Assembly: GCF_001421015.2 (NCBI RefSeq)
Contig: NZ_CP013023.1
Location: forward strand, 2,845,501-2,909,500
Length of the DNA stretch: 64,000 bases
Source of the DNA: Paenibacillus bovis
GTDB taxonomy: Bacteria > Bacillota > Bacilli > Paenibacillales > Paenibacillaceae
Direction of reading: 5' to 3'
Position 1 is the stretch's first letter. Every line of letters begins with the position of its first letter. Of this stretch, positions 1 to 8,471 are shown one piece after another. The notes below the pieces were generated by a model. The model had not been told where the DNA came from. It saw nothing but the letters and a program-made list of their open reading frames with translations, and made no database searches. The translations under genes were made by a program, and so were the position numbers.

Positions 1-55
1 CCAATATCAGCACTGGAATTTAGCATAGCTTTTTGTAAAAGGATATAGAAATAAC

Positions 56-90
56 AAAAAGGCGCTTTCCGTTAATGGAAAACGCTCTTT
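56..90 (-). terminator. Rho-independent terminator of the GntR gene
   Basis: Read on the minus strand, GCGTTTTCC and GGAAAGCGC form a stem (one G-T pair) around a 6-base loop, followed by CTTTTTG. It lies about 30 bases beyond the stop codon of the GntR gene. Confidence 0.75.
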
Positions 91-119
91 GTCGCTCAAT
101 CGTTCTCGATGATACTGCT

Positions 120-860
120 TTATTTGCTGGCGCGAATCCGGATAGAACTGTATTGCCGCGGAATATAATACTTGTTATACAAGACAGGATACTGCTCGTT
201 AATGTGTACGCTTTCCAGCAGCAGATCACAACCTTCGCCAATATCCATTTTGTATTTGTGTACAGACACTGGCGCAGCGCTTGCACGCTTGACTTCTATC
301 AGTGAGGAACTAGCCAGGTCGTAGACACCATGCTCCAGCGTATCAAGCAGCAGCGGCTCATTTTGTAGATCCATGCCAAGTTCGGAGACGGCCTCGATCG
401 CCAAAAAGGTAAACGCATAAGCAACGATCTGCTCGTCACTCCAATACCAGCGTTCAGCTGCAACTACAGCAGCTGCACGGCGGCCAAGTACTTCCTGGGT
501 ATAATCGCTTTCCAGATCCAGCCGGAATTTGAGTTCAACCCGATCGATTGTTTCGGTATGGCATTTATAAAGCGGGTTACCGAGCTTCTCCAACCCCAGA
601 CTGGCATCCCGATGCGTAGCTCCGGTTACAAAGTTTCCTTTGCCATGATAACTTTTGACAAGTCCATCATCCTGCAACAGTGCGAGTGCCTGACGCAGTG
701 TCATCCGGCTCACCTCAAAGCGTTTGGCAAGTTCCGGCTCAGAAGGCAGTCGGCTGCCCGCCGGCAGCGTACCGTTCATGATCTGCTTAAACAACTCGTC
801 GTATACTGAAATATACAGCGGCCGCTTACCTCTTGAGAGATTGTCCGTATTTGAACCCAT
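120..860 (-). CDS. GntR-family transcriptional regulator with UTRA domain
   Basis: This is a 246-residue DNA-binding regulator. Residues about 10-75 form the GntR winged helix, with the typical run SRLPSEPELAKRFEVSRMTL. The rest matches the UTRA ligand-binding fold of the HutC/FarR subfamily, which usually senses a sugar, amino acid or phosphonate. The start at 860 is chosen because GGAGG sits six bases upstream on the minus strand; an open frame continues upstream to 953 but has no comparable ribosome site there. The gene stands alone with its own terminator, so its target operon cannot be read from the window. The family call is firm; the effector is unknown. Confidence 0.9.
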   Translation of the reverse strand: MGSNTDNLSRGKRPLYISVYDELFKQIMNGTLPAGSRLPSEPELAKRFEVSRMTLRQALALLQDDGLVKSYHGKGNFVTGATHRDASLGLEKLGNPLYKCHTETIDRVELKFRLDLESDYTQEVLGRRAAAVVAAERWYWSDEQIVAYAFTFLAIEAVSELGMDLQNEPLLLDTLEHGVYDLASSSLIEVKRASAAPVSVHKYKMDIGEGCDLLLESVHINEQYPVLYNKYYIPRQYSSIRIRASK

Positions 861-1127
861 TATTTCCTCCATCTGCATCTTCGTACCAAAGTCTGCTGCA
901 CTGCCAACGTGGAAGCTGCCAAGTATAACAGTCCCGTTCATTACAGCACCCAAACGTTCTGCACGTACTGATCACGTCTTATTGTATACGCTCATTATAG
1001 CATGAAGATTACGATCCTCACGAGTCATGATCTCTTGCTGTATAGACTTTGAGGGTATGGAAGAAGCGGAGAAAGCTGCCATGAAAATAATCGACTGGCA
1101 AAAAAACAATTATTTTAAATTTGCTTT

Positions 1128-1156
1128 ATGACAGTCTTCACAGCGTGTGCTAAACT
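1128..1156 (+). promoter_or_regulatory. Candidate sigma-A promoter for the NIPSNAP gene
   Basis: ATGACA (5 of 6 matches to the -35 consensus) and TAAACT are separated by 17 bases, about 30 bases before the start codon at 1187. Apart from this promoter I see nothing in the 861-1186 intergenic stretch that can be supported. Confidence 0.45.
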
Positions 1157-1186
1157 ATCGGAAATACATATTGGGAGGAATAGATC

Positions 1187-1492
1187 ATGATTACCTGTTA
1201 TCTCAAATATATTATCGATCCTTATAAAGTTCCCGAATTTGAACACTATGCCAAGCTGTGGATTCCACTGGTAAATCGACTGGGAGGAATGCATCATGGC
1301 TATTTTCTGCCTCATGAAGGCGCTAATAATATAGCTTATGCACTGTTCAGTTTTCCCAGTCTGGCAGAGTATGAGCTGTACCGCCGCAGAATGGAGATCG
1401 ATGAAGGATGTCAGGCCGCTTATGCCTATGCCAATGAGACACGCTGTATTATCAGCTACGAGCGCAGCTTTATGCGGCCGGTATTGGAATAG
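1187..1492 (+). CDS. NIPSNAP family protein
   Basis: A 101-residue protein preceded by GGGAGGAATAGATC and an ATG. It has the ferredoxin-like NIPSNAP pattern: an N-terminal beta strand (YLKYIIDPYKVPEFE), a helix with a conserved tryptophan, the GGMHHGYFLP turn, and a C-terminal strand ending in a tyrosine-rich segment. Bacterial NIPSNAP proteins are small dimeric alpha-beta barrel proteins of uncertain biochemical role. It is a single gene and no catalytic residues are evident. The closest alternative would be an ABM-type monooxygenase, which shares the fold. Confidence 0.8.
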   Translation: MITCYLKYIIDPYKVPEFEHYAKLWIPLVNRLGGMHHGYFLPHEGANNIAYALFSFPSLAEYELYRRRMEIDEGCQAAYAYANETRCIISYERSFMRPVLE

Positions 1493-1570
1493 CAGCGCAG
1501 TAATTTACTACATGTACGGGAGTTGTAGTATCTAGCGTACAACCATATACACGGTAGAGGAGGTATAGGG

Positions 1571-2017
1571 ATGAGTATTATTAATGTGGAAGGAGCGATC
1601 TATCGCGCAGATCAGTGGCTGTTGATTCGCCGTAGTGTGCAGGAAGAGCATGCTGGTGGTACGCTGGCGCTGGTTGGTGGCAAGCTGGATGCACATGAGC
1701 AGGGAACCGATCAGCTGGAAGAAGCTTTGTATCGCGAGGTGGATGAAGAGGTGGGCATCCGGATTGCACCGAATCCGCAGTATTTGTACAATTCGGTATT
1801 CAGAACGGATGCCGGTCAAACAGTGCTTAATATTGTATTTCTGTGCGAATATGCAGAGGGGCAGGCGCACAGCAAAAGCGCCGCAGAAGTGGATGATGTC
1901 TACTGGATGACAAGTGAACAACTGCTTGGGGATCCGTCTGCGCCGCCATGGACAAAGGAAAGTATACGCCGGGCCGAGGCAGCGCGCCAGCAGTTGCTGT
2001 TGAATCAATCGCTGTAG
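1571..2017 (+). CDS. Nudix hydrolase
   Basis: 148 residues, preceded by AGAGGAGGTATAGGG. The Nudix motif is visible at about residues 37-64, beginning GGKLDAHEQ and ending REVDEEVGI, so the enzyme should hydrolyse a nucleoside diphosphate linked to another moiety using a metal ion. The spacing between the GG and the REVDEEVGI helix is about four residues longer than in MutT, and the position that is usually glutamate eight residues before the arginine is aspartate. Substrate cannot be inferred. It converges on the acetyltransferase gene at 2035 with only 17 bases between them. Confidence 0.88.
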   Translation: MSIINVEGAIYRADQWLLIRRSVQEEHAGGTLALVGGKLDAHEQGTDQLEEALYREVDEEVGIRIAPNPQYLYNSVFRTDAGQTVLNIVFLCEYAEGQAHSKSAAEVDDVYWMTSEQLLGDPSAPPWTKESIRRAEAARQQLLLNQSL

Positions 2018-2034
2018 ACAAAAGACACCGGAAA

Positions 2035-2532
2035 TTACAGGAAGAGGGCCATCAATTCTTCATCGTAATAGGTCTGTCCGATTTTGAGGGCACGCCAGTC
2101 CTTGCCATAGGCTTCAAAACCGAGTGCCTGATACAGCCGTTTGGCAGGCTCGTTATGTGCCATGACAGACAGATAGATTTGCTCGATAGTTCCTGCGCTG
2201 CGAGCTGTCCGAATCGCCTGCTGCATCAGCTCCTTGCCAATTCCTGAGCCCCGATAGGACGGTTTTACATACATGGCCATAATATTGGCACGATGTTGCA
2301 GCTTGGGCTTGCGTTCATAGACCAGTGTTACCGAACCGATCAATTCGGATTCATGCCAGGCTCCTATTGTCGTGGAATCTGTTCCTGTAAGCCTTTTGTG
2401 AAAACGCTCCACCGGAAAATCTTTTTCTTCTTCATAACTGGAAGCAAAGGCTTCAGGGTACTGCTCCAGTGCCTCCAACCGCAGCTGTCTGTAAGCTTCG
2501 GCATGACGGGCATCCAGAATTTCAATATTCAT
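2035..2532 (-). CDS. GNAT family N-acetyltransferase
   Basis: 165 residues, start supported by AGGAGG on the minus strand. The acetyl-CoA binding segment is clear: strand A in IMAMYVKPSYRGSGIGKELM (the R/QxxGxG/A signature at RGSGIG), followed by the NEPAKRLYQALGFEAYG C-terminal motif typical of RimI-like GNAT proteins. It would transfer an acetyl group from acetyl-CoA to an amine of a small molecule or protein. Nothing in its context indicates the acceptor. Confidence 0.9.
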   Translation of the reverse strand: MNIEILDARHAEAYRQLRLEALEQYPEAFASSYEEEKDFPVERFHKRLTGTDSTTIGAWHESELIGSVTLVYERKPKLQHRANIMAMYVKPSYRGSGIGKELMQQAIRTARSAGTIEQIYLSVMAHNEPAKRLYQALGFEAYGKDWRALKIGQTYYDEELMALFL

Positions 2533-2703
2533 TATTGGCCTCCTGACGGGTAGGTAAATATGTAATATGATCTATTATATCCGTCAACGGTACATGTAAC
2601 AAATACTTATACTGCAATATTCTGTTAAAAATCAGTGAACCTGGCATAGATCTGCAAAAAAAATGCTAATTAGGATCTGCAAAGATAATCAAGGAGGAAG
2701 CCC

Positions 2704-3486
2704 ATGTTCTCTCTAGAAAGACGCAACCAGATTCTGGAGCTGCTGCGGCGCGATGGCAGAGTGCTCGCCAAGGATCTGGCAGAAATATTCGGTGTTTCAA
2801 TCGATTCTATACGGCGCGATTTAACTGCAATGGAAGAGGAACGTCTGCTCAAACGTACCCATGGCGGTGCTATTCCACTGTCCCAGATGCGGACGATCTC
2901 CCAGCCGCTGCAGCGGGTATATCAGGATGAGAGCAGCCGTCAGCACGCTATTGCCCGTCTTGCCGCATCCTGTATTCAGGAAGGCCAGACGATCTTTCTG
3001 GGCGGTTCTTCCCTGCACCAGCTTATGCTGTCGTATCTTCCGTTTCGGCTGCCTTTTACCGTGGTGACCAATTCTCTGCAGATCGCAGAGGGATTGCGGG
3101 AAATGAACCGGACCGGTACTTATCTGCTGGGAGGACGGATGAATACATCCGGTACCATGACCGATACGCTTGCTGCCGAATGGATTAGGCAGTTTTCGCC
3201 GGATCTGAATTTTGCTGCTGTGGAGGGAGTATCTGTCAATGGACTAAGTATGTCGGCTCCGGAAGATGCTGTTTTTGAACGGGCCGTTATAGAGCAGTCT
3301 CGCCGAACCATCTGTATGGTAGAACATCCCGGTATCGGTAAAGATTGTTTTGCGCGAATTGCTTCTCTTCACCGGGTCGACCTGCTGATTACCGATGAAC
3401 AAGTATCGCGGGAAGAGATTAGCCGTTTGCAGACCAGATCTTCAATCCAGATCCGGCTGGCGGAAGAGCGATCCGGTACAGGCTGA
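2704..3486 (+). CDS. DeoR family transcriptional regulator
   Basis: 260 residues, preceded by AAGGAGGAAGCCC. The N-terminal DeoR helix-turn-helix (RRNQILELLRRDGRVLAKDL, then GVSIDSIRRDL) is followed by the DeoRC sugar-phosphate sensing domain, including the GTYLLGGRMN segment and the C-terminal LITDEQ motif. Such repressors usually respond to a phosphorylated sugar or sugar alcohol. It lies beside the mannan locus but is separated from it by a two-way terminator, so a functional link is only possible. The C-terminal HLLI/TDE region is complete, and no truncation is seen. Confidence 0.9.
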   Translation: MFSLERRNQILELLRRDGRVLAKDLAEIFGVSIDSIRRDLTAMEEERLLKRTHGGAIPLSQMRTISQPLQRVYQDESSRQHAIARLAASCIQEGQTIFLGGSSLHQLMLSYLPFRLPFTVVTNSLQIAEGLREMNRTGTYLLGGRMNTSGTMTDTLAAEWIRQFSPDLNFAAVEGVSVNGLSMSAPEDAVFERAVIEQSRRTICMVEHPGIGKDCFARIASLHRVDLLITDEQVSREEISRLQTRSSIQIRLAEERSGTG

Positions 3487-3519
3487 TGAATACTTAAATA
3501 ATCAACAAAGGATCAGTTG

Positions 3520-3559
3520 AACAAAAAGCCCCTGCGCGATTGCACAGGGGCTTTTTGTT
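3520..3559. terminator. Bidirectional terminator between DeoR gene and mannanase gene
   Basis: AACAAAAAGCCCCTG and CAGGGGCTTTTTGTT form a perfect 15-base stem with a 10-base loop. A-tract and T-tract flanks let it stop transcription from both convergent genes. Confidence 0.92.
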
Positions 3560-3588
3560 GTCACAGGAGAATAGAACAAGAAGAGAAT

Positions 3589-4572
3589 TTAGAAGATGCC
3601 AGCTTTCTGGGAAGTCGCCTTGATTCCGCTTGGATCATTGACTACCGTGTTACCAAAGCTGGTCAGGCTGCCATTGGGACCCGTTGCCAGATCCAGATAG
3701 TTCAGATTGCTGCTGTTGCCATACCAGGACCAGGCGAGCCAGCCGATACCTTTTTCCTGCCCATATCTCATGATCGCGTACTCATCCACATCACCATTCG
3801 TATGGTAGCCGCCAAATTCACCGATGATTACAGGAAGTCCTTTGTTTAGTACACCATCAATATTGGCTTTGACAGTAGCTGCGTCTTTGCCCGCGTATTC
3901 GTACATATGAATCGAGAATATGGTATTTCGCTGTGAATCGGCTGCGAATACACTTTGTCCATAATCTACGATCGATTGTGGGTATTGTCCCCAGCCGGCG
4001 GCATCCACAATCAGGGTATTTTTGATGCCTGCATTTCTGAGCTTGGGAATCGCCTGCTTGTAACCGTCTGCCCAGGCGCTTCCATTCCATGTGCCATACC
4101 ACTCATTGGCAATATTCACGATAACACGATCTTCTTTGCCGATCAGGGCATCTTTGATGCTAATCCAATAGTTTACGGCAGCATCCAGCGAGTTATAATC
4201 GTCTTTGCCTGTAGCATCATGTACTTCAAGCACAGCGATCATTTTATTCTGGTTGACGAGGGAAATAATATTTTTAACCGAATTCACATCATCTTTGGTG
4301 TACTGCATCCCATTGGACAGGACGATGCGAACCGTATTGGCTCCAGTACGCGCAATAGCAGGAATAGCTGTAGACAGATCGTTTTTGTACCAGGTATGTG
4401 CATGGTTGATACCCCGCATGGCAAAAGGCTTACCGGTAGAATCGTACAATTTGGTACCGCTTACATAAAACCCTGTTGCAGCAGACGCTTTGGGTGCAAA
4501 ACTGTTCATTCCATAGATAGCCAGAACCATGACAAGCGTAGACAGTAACCCTTTGCACAACAGCTTTTTCAT
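3589..4572 (-). CDS. Secreted beta-1,4-mannanase (GH5 subfamily 8)
   Basis: 327 residues. It starts at 4572, where GGAGG precedes MKKLLCK; the open frame continues upstream but without a ribosome site. A signal peptide ends at KASA-ATGFYV, so the enzyme is exported. The single catalytic domain starts GFYVSGTKLYD and matches bacterial GH5_8 mannan endo-1,4-beta-mannosidases closely. The acid/base glutamate is in VNIANEWYG and the nucleophile glutamate in VIIGEFGG. No carbohydrate-binding module follows the domain. It would attack glucomannan or galactomannan outside the cell and supply oligosaccharides to the neighbouring importer. Family assignment is strong; exact substrate preference is inferred. 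Confidence 0.93.
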   Translation of the reverse strand: MKKLLCKGLLSTLVMVLAIYGMNSFAPKASAATGFYVSGTKLYDSTGKPFAMRGINHAHTWYKNDLSTAIPAIARTGANTVRIVLSNGMQYTKDDVNSVKNIISLVNQNKMIAVLEVHDATGKDDYNSLDAAVNYWISIKDALIGKEDRVIVNIANEWYGTWNGSAWADGYKQAIPKLRNAGIKNTLIVDAAGWGQYPQSIVDYGQSVFAADSQRNTIFSIHMYEYAGKDAATVKANIDGVLNKGLPVIIGEFGGYHTNGDVDEYAIMRYGQEKGIGWLAWSWYGNSSNLNYLDLATGPNGSLTSFGNTVVNDPSGIKATSQKAGIF

Positions 4573-4762
4573 ACAACAACCTCCAGATTTTTTTATTTTA
4601 ACCAGCGATTCCGGCGCAATTGCTTGAACAGGCTGGCCAGCCAGCCGGAACCACATGGGCTAAAATTGTACAGATGATTCGGTAATCCGTGAGCTGCCGC
4701 TAGGTACGTGGCAGGATAGCGAAAAGGAATCGCCGGATCGGATCAACGTGTATCCTTGTAGG

Positions 4763-5773
4763 TTACGTCATATCTTTTACGGAATCCCGGTATATGATAT
4801 TGCCCGGTACAAGTACTCTTCCAAAACTTGTATGCGGGTCACGTATCTTTTTGAGAATGGAATCGACGGCGGTATAGGCCATCTTGTTAATATTCACTTC
4901 AATCGTCGTCAGATGCGGTTCGGACAGGGTCGCGTAGATATCATTATCAAAGCCAACAACCGAACAATCCTGCGGTACCTGATATCCCTCGGCGCGCAGC
5001 TGCTGCAGGAGCAGATGGGCGACTTGATCACAGTTGCATACAAAAGCCGTAGGCAGGGAAGAAGGAAGCTCCAGATCAACAAATGTACCCTGTTCATCAC
5101 GGTCACTCAGTATCCATTCCTGGCGCAAAGGCAGATGATGCTCCAGCAGTGATTTGTAATAGCCGAGAAACCGGTCCTGGATACTGCTCGTTGAATAGAG
5201 ATTGCCCACATAGGCGATATCGCGATGCCCCTGGCGAATCAGATAATTGGTCAGTTCATAAGCGCCGTAAAAGTTGTCCGTGATGATGGAATCAATCTCG
5301 GCATGCTCATCATAAAAGTCGAGAAACATCTTGGGCTGCTCGATCTGCTCGATGACCTCGATATATTCCTTGCTCACCTGTCCCAGCAAAATAAAACCGT
5401 CGACTTTTTGTTCATGATAGATACGCGGCAAATGCAGCTGTTCCTCATCTTCGCGGCTCAGAATATGCAGAATGCCATAATAATTATGCTGCTGAAGCGC
5501 AACCGCAATTTCCTGGTACAGGCGCAGGTAAAAGGTCTGGGAGGTGCCGGTGAATCGCTCGGGAATGATAACACCCAGATTATACGTAAGTCCTTCACGC
5601 ATCGACTTGGCTACCGTATTCATGCGATAACCCATTTCCCAGGCCGCCAGCTTGATCTTTTCCTTGAGTTCATCGCTGACACCATCTTTGTCATTCAGCG
5701 CTTTGGAGACGGTAACACTGCTGACGCCCATTTTGAGTGCAATGTCACGCATCGTAATATTTTTATTCATCAT
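4763..5773 (-). CDS. LacI-family repressor of the mannan locus
   Basis: 336 residues with an N-terminal LacI helix-turn-helix (TMRDIALKMGVSSVTVSKAL) and the periplasmic-binding-protein-like sensor domain, including DSIITDNFYGAYELTNYLI and the CSVVGFDND segment. The start may be either of two adjacent ATG codons (5773 or 5770). It shares the strand of the epimerase/GH130 operon and lies between that operon and the mannanase gene. The divergent region at 8273-8438 carries two LacI-type palindromes, which makes this protein the natural candidate repressor. Its inducer is inferred to be a mannooligosaccharide or a related sugar. Confidence 0.9.
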   Translation of the reverse strand: MMNKNITMRDIALKMGVSSVTVSKALNDKDGVSDELKEKIKLAAWEMGYRMNTVAKSMREGLTYNLGVIIPERFTGTSQTFYLRLYQEIAVALQQHNYYGILHILSREDEEQLHLPRIYHEQKVDGFILLGQVSKEYIEVIEQIEQPKMFLDFYDEHAEIDSIITDNFYGAYELTNYLIRQGHRDIAYVGNLYSTSSIQDRFLGYYKSLLEHHLPLRQEWILSDRDEQGTFVDLELPSSLPTAFVCNCDQVAHLLLQQLRAEGYQVPQDCSVVGFDNDIYATLSEPHLTTIEVNINKMAYTAVDSILKKIRDPHTSFGRVLVPGNIIYRDSVKDMT

Positions 5774-5901
5774 TTCTCTCCCGGCCTCTCTTGTAAATGA
5801 ATACTGTTTGTCTCAACAAAAGTCGTTATTGTAAACACAGTATACAGTTTTACTGTAGAGTAATAAAGAAATCGAGGACGGGAAATGAAAAGACCCATGA
5901 A

Positions 5902-7080
5902 TTAACGGGATGCCAGCAGGCGTTCATTCTCTTCGATCAGCGCGGAACGCTGGATCGCACAATCCAGGGAACGCAGCGGATCGGCAGGCGTGTTGAATGC
6001 GTAATCGGTGAGTTTCTCCAGATTGGTGACCGCTACATGAACACGTGTATCACTGGAAGCATAATAGATGTACACTTCGCCTTGTTCGTTCACGACTGCA
6101 CCATTGCAGAAAATAACATTGGATACATCACCTACGCGCTCATCATCATAAGGAGCAATAAACAGGCCGCCCGGCTTGGCAATAACAATGGACGGATCTT
6201 CCAGACTGGTTACAAACACATACAGTACATACCGTAGACCGGCTGCTGTGTTGCGCACACCATGAGCGATATGTACCCAGCCGCGCTCCGTCTTGATCGG
6301 GGCAGGCCCCTGTCCATTTTTGGCTTCATAGACCGTGTGGTAGCGGCGTTCATCCATGACTGTCTCGGTCTTGATCACAGGATTCAGAATATCATCGCAC
6401 CATCCAAAAGCGATACCACCGCCGGAACCGGTAGAGATAAATCCATCCTGTGGACGTGTATAAAATCCGTATTTCCCATTTACAAATTCCGGATGCAGCA
6501 CCACATTGCGCTGCTGTGGAGAGGAGGTACGGATATTCGGCAGACGCTCCCAGGTTTTGAGATCACGAGTACGAACAAGTCCTGCCTGTGCTACCGCACT
6601 GGATGTATCATTGGCAGGTGCATCGGGATCTTTTTGCTCGGAGCAGTAGATACCATAGATCCAGCCATCTTCGTGCTTGACCAGACGCATATCATACATA
6701 TTGGTCTCGGCAGGGTCCACATCATCCCAGGTTAGCGGCTTGCCTGTAAACCGGAATCCATCCACTCCGTTGTCGCTTTCGGCAAGGGCAAAAAAGGATT
6801 TACGATCCAGTCCTTCGGTACGAACAACCAGGATATATTTGCCTTCATGATAGATCGCTCCCGGGTTAAGAGCTGCGTTAATCCCCAGTCGCTCCATAAA
6901 ATGCGGATTGCGCTGTGCGTCCAGATCATATCTCCAGTGAACAGGGATATGATGACGTGTGACGACCGGATAGCGGTAACGATCATAGATACCGTTATAG
7001 AACTCTGTATTTTTCTCATTGCGTCGGTTCAGCAATTGTTCCTGCTTGGCTGCGAGTACTGCGTATTGTTCATGGATCAT
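5902..7080 (-). CDS. GH130 subfamily 1 4-O-beta-D-mannosyl-D-glucose phosphorylase
   Basis: 392 residues, matching the usual length of GH130_1 enzymes. The five-bladed propeller shows [19 protein letters not shown], the catalytic aspartate within [13 protein letters not shown], and phosphate-binding basic residues in later blades ([28 protein letters not shown]). The family splits mannosyl-beta-1,4-glucose with phosphate into alpha-mannose 1-phosphate and glucose in the cytoplasm. It follows the epimerase gene with a three-base gap, and that epimerase makes exactly this substrate from mannobiose, which supports the specific call. Confidence 0.9.
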   Translation of the reverse strand: MIHEQYAVLAAKQEQLLNRRNEKNTEFYNGIYDRYRYPVVTRHHIPVHWRYDLDAQRNPHFMERLGINAALNPGAIYHEGKYILVVRTEGLDRKSFFALAESDNGVDGFRFTGKPLTWDDVDPAETNMYDMRLVKHEDGWIYGIYCSEQKDPDAPANDTSSAVAQAGLVRTRDLKTWERLPNIRTSSPQQRNVVLHPEFVNGKYGFYTRPQDGFISTGSGGGIAFGWCDDILNPVIKTETVMDERRYHTVYEAKNGQGPAPIKTERGWVHIAHGVRNTAAGLRYVLYVFVTSLEDPSIVIAKPGGLFIAPYDDERVGDVSNVIFCNGAVVNEQGEVYIYYASSDTRVHVAVTNLEKLTDYAFNTPADPLRSLDCAIQRSALIEENERLLASR

Positions 7081-7083
7081 CGC

Positions 7084-8253
7084 TTAATTCATCCTCTCGG
7101 TAATTTCGATACAAAAACGGCTGTTATGATACGGACATTTCCACATGCCTGCGACTTCGCGCTGTCCGGGCTCTCCCTGATCGTCAGCGGACCAGAACCA
7201 TTCCCCGCCTGGACGCGGATCAATAATATGGACTTTGATATACGCCCACAATTTATCAATCAATTGAAGAAATTGATTATCACCGGTACGCTGATACGCA
7301 TTGTAAAATCCAACCACGGCCTCGGCCTGTACCCACCAGATCCGCGAAGTATCGATATGATCATTTTCCTGCTCATTCATCAGTGATCCATCCGGCTGTA
7401 TAGCTACTTCGGCAACACGGTAAGCCATATCAATAACCATCTGCTGATAGACAGGATCGGTATTGCCGATCACTTGCATAGCATCGTCAATCAGCCAGCT
7501 GGCTTCGATATCATGTCCAAATGAAGTGAGGTCCAGCAGGGAATTCCACTGGTTATCAAAAAATACATTCAGCCTCCGCAGCTGTGGATCATACATGCGA
7601 TCATGCAAAATCAGCAGCAGATTATCGAGCGCCTGGTGGACTTGTTCATCCGGCCAAACCCGGTACAGATTCGTATACGCTTCCAATATGTGGATGTGTG
7701 TATTCATCGTAATGTCGGCGATGACACCATTTTCACTCAGCATCTCGTTGGGCTGCTCCTGCCAGAAACGATCGAATTCTTCGCGATAGGCTCCGGTTTG
7801 ATGATTGTAGCCGGTTTGTTCCAACCACCGAAACAGCCGGATAGATAGCTGCAGCGCTTCTTCCTCGCCGGTTGCCCGGTAATATTCACTGAACGCGTAA
7901 ATAGCAAAAGCCTGATTATACACATGCTTGCGCGTATCCAGCGGATTACCCTGATAATCGACAGCCCAGTAAATGCCTTCATGTTCTTGATCATACAGCG
8001 GACCAGACAGAAACTGGTATGCATGTCTGGCATGTTGGGCATACTGGGAATCACCGGTTATCCGGTAAGCAGCAGCAAAAGACCAGAGAAGACGTGCTGT
8101 TGCAATACCGCCCTTGGGTGGGTTGGAAGAGATATTCAGATCATAGCCGACCTCACCATAATACCCTCCATACTGTTCATCTTTGAGCTTCATCCAGAAA
8201 GGGAGGATATGCTCCAGCCATTCCTGCCGAATCTCTTTTTGTAATATTGTCAC
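7084..8253 (-). CDS. Cellobiose 2-epimerase (AGE family)
   Basis: 389 residues. It is an alpha/alpha-barrel N-acylglucosamine 2-epimerase family protein with the histidine motifs of cellobiose epimerases: MNTHIHILEAYTNLYR, FGHDIEASWL and the C-terminal WKCPYHNSRFCIEI. It converts beta-1,4-mannobiose to mannosyl-glucose by epimerising the reducing-end sugar. The gene is first in a two-gene operon with the GH130_1 phosphorylase, and this pair forms the known mannobiose pathway. A TTGACA promoter lies upstream with a LacI-type operator at the transcription start. Confidence 0.9.
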   Translation of the reverse strand: MTILQKEIRQEWLEHILPFWMKLKDEQYGGYYGEVGYDLNISSNPPKGGIATARLLWSFAAAYRITGDSQYAQHARHAYQFLSGPLYDQEHEGIYWAVDYQGNPLDTRKHVYNQAFAIYAFSEYYRATGEEEALQLSIRLFRWLEQTGYNHQTGAYREEFDRFWQEQPNEMLSENGVIADITMNTHIHILEAYTNLYRVWPDEQVHQALDNLLLILHDRMYDPQLRRLNVFFDNQWNSLLDLTSFGHDIEASWLIDDAMQVIGNTDPVYQQMVIDMAYRVAEVAIQPDGSLMNEQENDHIDTSRIWWVQAEAVVGFYNAYQRTGDNQFLQLIDKLWAYIKVHIIDPRPGGEWFWSADDQGEPGQREVAGMWKCPYHNSRFCIEITERMN

Positions 8254-8272
8254 ATCGGCACCATCCTAATAT

Positions 8273-8328
8273 AACTTTATCGATAACCTTATGTGAACAC
8301 TATAATGACTAACAAAAGCAAATGTCAA
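8273..8328 (-). promoter_or_regulatory. Epimerase operon promoter with LacI-type operator
   Basis: On the minus strand TTGACA (plus 8323-8328) and TATAGT (8299-8304) are 18 bases apart. AACTTTATCGATAACCTT at 8273-8290 begins right at the expected transcription start; it is an imperfect palindrome centred on CG and shares the TTATCGAT core of the operator at 8421-8438. A repressor bound here would block initiation. Confidence 0.75.
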
Positions 8329-8383
8329 TTGAAAAATATAGAAATAGAAGCCAGTTATTTAGAATAACGTATTAAAATAACGA

Positions 8384-8438
8384 TTGACTAGAAAGCGCTC
8401 ACAATATAGAATGCGTATGTAACCTAATCGATAAGGTT
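8384..8438 (+). promoter_or_regulatory. ABC operon promoter with cre site and LacI-type operator
   Basis: TTGACT (8384-8389) and TAGAAT (8407-8412) have a 17-base spacer. The spacer contains AGAAAGCGCTCACA (8390-8403), which fits the CcpA cre consensus with one mismatch. Immediately after the predicted start lies AACCTAATCGATAAGGTT (8421-8438), an 18-base palindrome with one mismatched pair and a central CG. This layout implies both catabolite repression and substrate-specific repression. Confidence 0.78.
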
Positions 8439-8471
8439 AAATAAAGTTATGGAATAAGGAAGGGGATTGGA

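Noticed and set aside
861..953. Upstream extension of the GntR gene by 31 residues.
   Set aside because: No ribosome site supports the earlier start, while GGAGG precedes the ATG at 860.
4573..4762. GC-rich hairpin (TTCCGG/CCGGAA with GGCTGGCCAGCC) between mannanase and LacI genes as a terminator.
   Set aside because: It lacks a T tract on the minus strand and its arms are far apart; it may be structured leader RNA but cannot be called.
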